DNA of 17,516 bases from Streptomyces novaecaesareae (lineage in GTDB: Bacteria > Actinomycetota > Actinomycetes > Streptomycetales > Streptomycetaceae), in contig NZ_JNWQ01000115.1 in the NCBI RefSeq assembly GCF_000716875.1, positions 1 through 17,516 on the forward strand, in the 5' to 3' direction. Both the position numbers and the translations under genes were made by a program. Of this stretch, positions 15,000 to 17,516 are shown in pieces (position 1 is the first letter of the stretch; every line of letters begins with the position of its first letter). The notes under the pieces are model-generated. The model saw nothing but the letters and a program-made list of their open reading frames with translations. It did no database searches and was not told where the DNA came from.

Positions 15000-15751
15000 G
15001 TACGGGTCTCCAGCTTGGGTTTCCCGAATGCGGACCGGTAGAAGTCCGCCAGGAGTTCGACTGCGGAGTCCCGCAGGAATGACGTGTGGCCGCCCTCGGT
15101 CAGGACACAGGAGAATCCGGCTGTCCGGCGCGAGAGCATCCTGGTGCGCTCGCCCTCCGGGACGACCGTGCTTTCACGGGCGATCACCGAGAGGACCGGT
15201 ATTCCGAGAAATCCGAGGGCGTCGATCAGATGGCTGTAATCATAATGCCATTTGAGGAAACTCGCCTCTGCCCATTCGTCGGCCTTGTAGCGCTCCATGA
15301 GCGGTTCGAAGGCCTGGTCGAGAAGGGCGACGCTGGCAATTCTTTCAGGCCCCAGGCAAACACCGATTAAAGCCGCGACCAAAGCTCCGTAAGAGTGCCC
15401 GACCACATGCACCGGGCGGGGCAGGGAATCGGCGATCCGTTGCACATCGGCGGCGAACTCCAGTGGCGAATAGCCCCAGGCCGGAGCAGGGCTGTCGCCG
15501 TGGGCGCGGAGCGCCGGATACACCGCGACCGCGCCGTCGGGACAGAGCGCGTCGCCGATGGACCGCAGGGCGGTCTTGTCGTCCCCGAAGCCGTGCAGCA
15601 GCAGCATGGAGCCGGGGGCTCCGCGCCCGGCGGCGGTGCCGGGCACACGGTCGAAGTCGAGCAGTTCGACGGATCGGATCGCCGCGAGCTCGGGCGGCGC
15701 GGCGGGCGGTGGCGGTGGATCCTGGGGGCGCTGTGCGGCGCCCGGCCTCAT
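14996..15751 (-). CDS. alpha/beta hydrolase, likely thioesterase or peptidase-like
   Basis: A 251-residue alpha/beta-hydrolase. It has the oxyanion motif LLHGFGDDKT (51-60), nucleophile S120 in GHSYG and catalytic H222 in EGGHTSF. The acid expected after strand 7 is not at its usual place: the stretch reads IARESTVVP, so E193 may serve or the acid may be displaced. A proline-rich N-terminal leader (about 1-20) precedes the domain. It may release or proof-read the carrier-bound product. It is coupled to the oxygenase gene upstream by ATGA and to the T-C gene downstream by GTGA. Codon 128 is TTA (15370-15368), which makes translation depend on the bldA tRNA. The middle of the gene (about 15130-15400) has lower GC and rare codons (ATA, AGA, AAA, TAT), unlike its neighbours, a possible sign of recent acquisition. 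Confidence 0.92.
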   Translation of the reverse strand: MRPGAAQRPQDPPPPPAAPPELAAIRSVELLDFDRVPGTAAGRGAPGSMLLLHGFGDDKTALRSIGDALCPDGAVAVYPALRAHGDSPAPAWGYSPLEFAADVQRIADSLPRPVHVVGHSYGALVAALIGVCLGPERIASVALLDQAFEPLMERYKADEWAEASFLKWHYDYSHLIDALGFLGIPVLSVIARESTVVPEGERTRMLSRRTAGFSCVLTEGGHTSFLRDSAVELLADFYRSAFGKPKLETRT

Positions 15752-16800
15752 CCGAGCTGCGAGGTCGGTCGGCCGAGGTCGGCCGGAACCGTGCCGGTCG
15801 GCCAGACACCACCGCGGTAGGAGCCGGCCGCGGTCGCGCCGTACAGCGACGCGTACCCCTCGGGCAGCGCGGGGCTGCCGGAGAAGGCGAGCCAGAGCCG
15901 CAGCAGCAGGCGGTTGCGTCCGCCGCCGTCGCCGGTGAAGGCGGTGCGGGCGTGCAGGATGGAGAAGTTGTTGATCAGCTGCAGGTCGCCCTCGCGCAGC
16001 TCCATGTCGAGTGCGACACCCGGGCGCCCGAGGATCTCGTCGATGGCGTCCATCGCTGCCAACTGCGCCTCGGTGAGCCGGGGCGCGCTGTCGTGCCGCT
16101 GCGAACCGGTGATGAAGCGGCGCACGTAGCGCATCGCGAAGTGGCCGTCCGTCCGGCTGAACACCGGGATCCCCGACCACGGCTGTTCGCCGGGTTGTTC
16201 CTCGCCGCGCCGGTCGTTCGGGAAGGGCTCGTACAGCTCGGCGAGCAGCTCCGGGTGCTCCTCGAACAGCAGGTCGTGCACCGTCTTGGACGAGGCCAGC
16301 CTGCTCAGGCCGCCCGAGTGGGCCGGGCGGATGCACAGCAGTCCGATCACGTCGGTGCGGTCGACGTGGAAGGGAAGTTCGGCCGAGCTCTCGTAGCCGC
16401 GCTGGACGGGGCTGGCGATGTCGGCGCCCCGGTCCTCGACCCGGCCCAGCAGGTCGCCCTTGCGGCTCTGCGAGACCGGCCGGCCGAGCAGCAGCCCGAG
16501 CAGCCAGTACGCCATCTCGGCCTCGCGCGGGTCCTCGCCGGCCACCGGGAAGCCGGTGACCACGACGGCCCCGGGGCCGTCCAGCCGGGCGCGGAGTTCG
16601 GCGGCGAATGCGGTGCTGTGCGGCAGGCCGGTCGGGCGTGGTGCGCCGAGGTCGGGCCCGCGGTTCGCGGCTATTTCGGCGCGGGCTGCGGCGACGAGTT
16701 CGGCGGTCGCTTCGGGCGGCATCGGGATCCGCCAGAGCCCCTCGTCCTTCGCGAGGAATTCCCCCCGCCAGCCGTCACCTAATGGAAGGAGTTTGTCCAT
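15748..16800 (-). CDS. TauD/clavaminate-synthase-like Fe(II)/2-oxoglutarate oxygenase
   Basis: A 350-residue oxygenase and the first gene of the operon. Iron ligands are H145 and D147 (ELPFHVDRTD) and the distal H283 (NNFSILHARTAF). The 2-oxoglutarate arginine is R295 or R301 in GGRNRLLLRLWLAF. The pattern fits the TauD/TfdA superfamily branch that includes clavaminate synthase and amino-acid beta-hydroxylases. With the Asp ligand intact it should hydroxylate, desaturate or cyclise rather than halogenate. The ATG at 16800 has a TGGGGG ribosome-binding site 6 nt upstream. An in-frame ATG at 16881 would add 27 residues, has no ribosome-binding site and lies close to the predicted transcription start. 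Codon 7 is TTA (16782-16780), placing a bldA checkpoint at the very start of the operon. Confidence 0.93.
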   Translation of the reverse strand: MDKLLPLGDGWRGEFLAKDEGLWRIPMPPEATAELVAAARAEIAANRGPDLGAPRPTGLPHSTAFAAELRARLDGPGAVVVTGFPVAGEDPREAEMAYWLLGLLLGRPVSQSRKGDLLGRVEDRGADIASPVQRGYESSAELPFHVDRTDVIGLLCIRPAHSGGLSRLASSKTVHDLLFEEHPELLAELYEPFPNDRRGEEQPGEQPWSGIPVFSRTDGHFAMRYVRRFITGSQRHDSAPRLTEAQLAAMDAIDEILGRPGVALDMELREGDLQLINNFSILHARTAFTGDGGGRNRLLLRLWLAFSGSPALPEGYASLYGATAAGSYRGGVWPTGTVPADLGRPTSQLG

Positions 16801-16893
16801 TTCTGCCCCCAAATACTGATGAGATTTATCGTCGGATTTGCTTGGTGATTCCGAGAAAAAAATCGACTCAGTTCGTGACATCGCTGCGGCTCG

Positions 16894-16922
16894 ACGATAG
16901 GTCGGACCAATCGACCCGTCTA
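16894..16922 (-). promoter_or_regulatory. candidate promoter of the nine-gene operon
   Basis: On the minus strand, TAGACG (16922-16917) is a fair -35 box. It is followed at 17 bp by TATCGT (16899-16894), which fits the TANNNT form of Streptomyces -10 boxes. Transcription would begin near 16887, giving a leader of about 87 nt to the ATG at 16800. A perfect palindrome lies one base upstream of the -35 box. Confidence 0.4.
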
Positions 16923-16923
16923 T

Positions 16924-16937
16924 GTGACGTACGTCAC
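16924..16937. promoter_or_regulatory. perfect 14-bp palindrome, candidate operator
   Basis: GTGACGTACGTCAC is identical to its reverse complement. It lies just upstream of the proposed -35 box of the operon, at about -36 to -50, where activators often bind, and 46 bp upstream of the metK -35 box. A GntR/FCD dimer is one possible ligand, but the binder is not known. Confidence 0.5.
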
Positions 16938-16964
16938 CAGCCGGAAGTCGGTCAGTTGTGGCTC

Positions 16965-16978
16965 GATCCTCATGGATC
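16965..16978. repeat. inverted repeat upstream of the metK promoter
   Basis: GATCC-TCAT-GGATC has 5-bp arms and a 4-bp centre and ends 5 bp before the metK -35 box. It could be an operator site, though arms this short may arise by chance. Confidence 0.3.
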
Positions 16979-16983
16979 ATGTC

Positions 16984-17012
16984 TTGACCGCGTCAATCGC
17001 AAGATCTACGGT
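16984..17012 (+). promoter_or_regulatory. housekeeping-type promoter of metK
   Basis: TTGACC (16984-16989), a 17-bp spacer and TACGGT (17007-17012) closely match the Streptomyces HrdB consensus. Predicted transcription start is near 17019-17020. The -35 box is inside an inverted repeat TTGAC-CGC-GTCAA (16984-16996), so a repressor bound there would block polymerase. Confidence 0.7.
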
Positions 17013-17018
17013 GGATCG

Positions 17019-17327
17019 CGATAACGACGCCTCCCGGCCTTGGAGTTGCTCCGGTCGGAGCTCTTTGCGGGAGTAGCCGGGGGGTTGATGTGTTCTGTTC
17101 GAGACCCGGGCGATGGCTGCCCGCGAACGACTTGGTCCGGCCTGCCAGCCGTTGAATTCAGCCGGAGTCGGGCCCCGCGCCGGGCGTGCCGACACGCGGT
17201 CCCGAGCGGCGGACACCACCTCGCTCCACGACCCGTCGCCGGGGCCGTCGTCATGGACGCCGCTCGGCCCCGCTCCACTCCGCTCCGCCTGTCAGCGCCG
17301 TCCGGTCGCCGATACCCCAGGAGAAGC
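17019..17327 (+). promoter_or_regulatory. long, structured 5' leader of metK
   Basis: About 308 nt separate the predicted transcription start from the metK ATG, and no other gene is convincing there. Several hairpins can be drawn: an outer CTCCCG/CGGGAG stem (17031-17036 with 17068-17073) enclosing GCTCC-GGTC-GGAGC (17048-17061), CGGGC/GCCCG (17107-17123), CCGGC/GCCGG (17137-17165) and GCGTG-CCGA-CACGC (17184-17197). I do not see the conserved cores of SAM-I, SAM-II or SAM-IV riboswitches. A cis-regulatory RNA is possible but unproven. GC-rich sequence forms such hairpins easily. Confidence 0.35.
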
Positions 17328-17516
17328 ATGTCCCGCCGCCTGTTCACCTCGGAGTCCGTGACCGAGGGCCACCCCGACAAGATCGCTGACCAGATCAGCG
17401 ACACCATCCTGGACGCCCTCCTGCGTGAGGACCCGACTTCCCGGGTCGCCGTGGAGACGCTCATCACCACCGGCCAGGTGCACGTGGCCGGCGAGGTGAC
17501 CACCAAGGCGTACGCG
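17328..17516 (+). CDS. metK: S-adenosylmethionine synthetase, N-terminal part (runs off the window)
   Basis: The first 63 codons of methionine adenosyltransferase, which makes SAM from ATP and methionine. The opening [20 protein letters not shown] is the hallmark N-terminus of MetK, including the catalytic histidine of GHPDK. The DTILDALL and [18 protein letters not shown] stretches follow as in the family. The start is fixed by an AGGAGA ribosome-binding site (17319-17324) and by family length. The same frame is open back to an ATG at 17088, but that extension is Arg/Pro/Cys-rich and unlike MetK. In Streptomyces the housekeeping metK, as I recall, lies downstream of rpoZ and coaBC. Here it has its own promoter and faces a biosynthetic operon, so it may be a second, cluster-linked copy that supplies SAM. 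The reading frame continues beyond the window. Confidence 0.97.
   Translation, partial: MSRRLFTSESVTEGHPDKIADQISDTILDALLREDPTSRVAVETLITTGQVHVAGEVTTKAYA

Noticed and set aside
16801..16881. N-terminal extension of the TauD-like protein starting at the ATG at 16881
   Set aside because: It has no ribosome-binding site, a Ser/Lys-rich non-family sequence, and lies next to the predicted transcription start. The ATG at 16800 has a clear ribosome-binding site.
17088..17327. 80-codon in-frame upstream extension of metK from the ATG at 17088
   Set aside because: The frame is open and a G-rich stretch precedes the ATG, but the predicted peptide is Arg/Pro/Cys-rich and unlike MetK. The internal start at 17328 has an excellent ribosome-binding site and matches the family N-terminus.
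17019..17327. Known SAM riboswitch in the metK leader
   Set aside because: I could not find the conserved core sequences of the SAM-I, SAM-II or SAM-IV classes, so only a generic structured leader is reported.

Overview
The window is actinobacterial, most likely Streptomyces or a close relative such as Kitasatospora. The coding sequence is very GC-rich with G/C third positions, GTG starts are common, genes are tightly packed with ATGA or GTGA overlaps, and only two TTA codons were found in coding sequence. The first 57 bases are not genomic. They are an Illumina Nextera read-1 adapter with an i5 index and a Tn5 mosaic end, so position 58 is a contig end.

Layout, right to left, because nearly everything is on the minus strand. 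At 17328-17516 (+) is the start of a metK gene, with a textbook housekeeping promoter (16984-17012) and a leader of about 308 nt. A divergent control region (16801-17327) holds several inverted repeats. From 16800 down to 4333 (-) runs a nine-gene operon: TauD-type Fe(II)/2-oxoglutarate oxygenase, alpha/beta hydrolase, carrier-condensation (T-C) NRPS protein, PhyH-type oxygenase, homocitrate-synthase-like enzyme fused to a cupin, unusual class I SAM-dependent enzyme, class II asparagine-synthetase-like amidotransferase, free-standing adenylation domain, and a diverged aconitase (AcnA family). A hairpin follows the aconitase gene. Next come a decayed 3' end of an MFS transporter gene (4014-4274), a SAM methyltransferase coupled to a PLP aminotransferase, an EamA transporter, and a GntR/FCD regulator at the contig edge.

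Interpretation: the nine-gene block looks like a compact biosynthetic gene cluster for a small modified peptide or amino-acid-derived metabolite. The acyl-CoA-condensing enzyme plus aconitase would turn a 2-keto acid into an isomerised 2-hydroxy-3-carboxy acid, the first two steps of leucine/homocitrate-type elongation. No decarboxylating dehydrogenase is present to finish the cycle, so the malate-type acid itself may be the building block. The adenylation domain has a valine-like specificity code and would load the T domain of the T-C protein. The amidotransferase, two oxygenases and the SAM-dependent enzyme would tailor the product, and the hydrolase would release or edit it. The metK next to the cluster may raise SAM supply. 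The first two operon genes carry TTA codons, implying bldA (developmental) control. I do not recognise the product, and I know of no characterised cluster with this combination.

The MFS remnant suggests that the cluster's left boundary lies at about 4275-4332, where it truncated an older MFS-methyltransferase-aminotransferase operon. The four genes left of that point may therefore be resident chromosome rather than part of the pathway.
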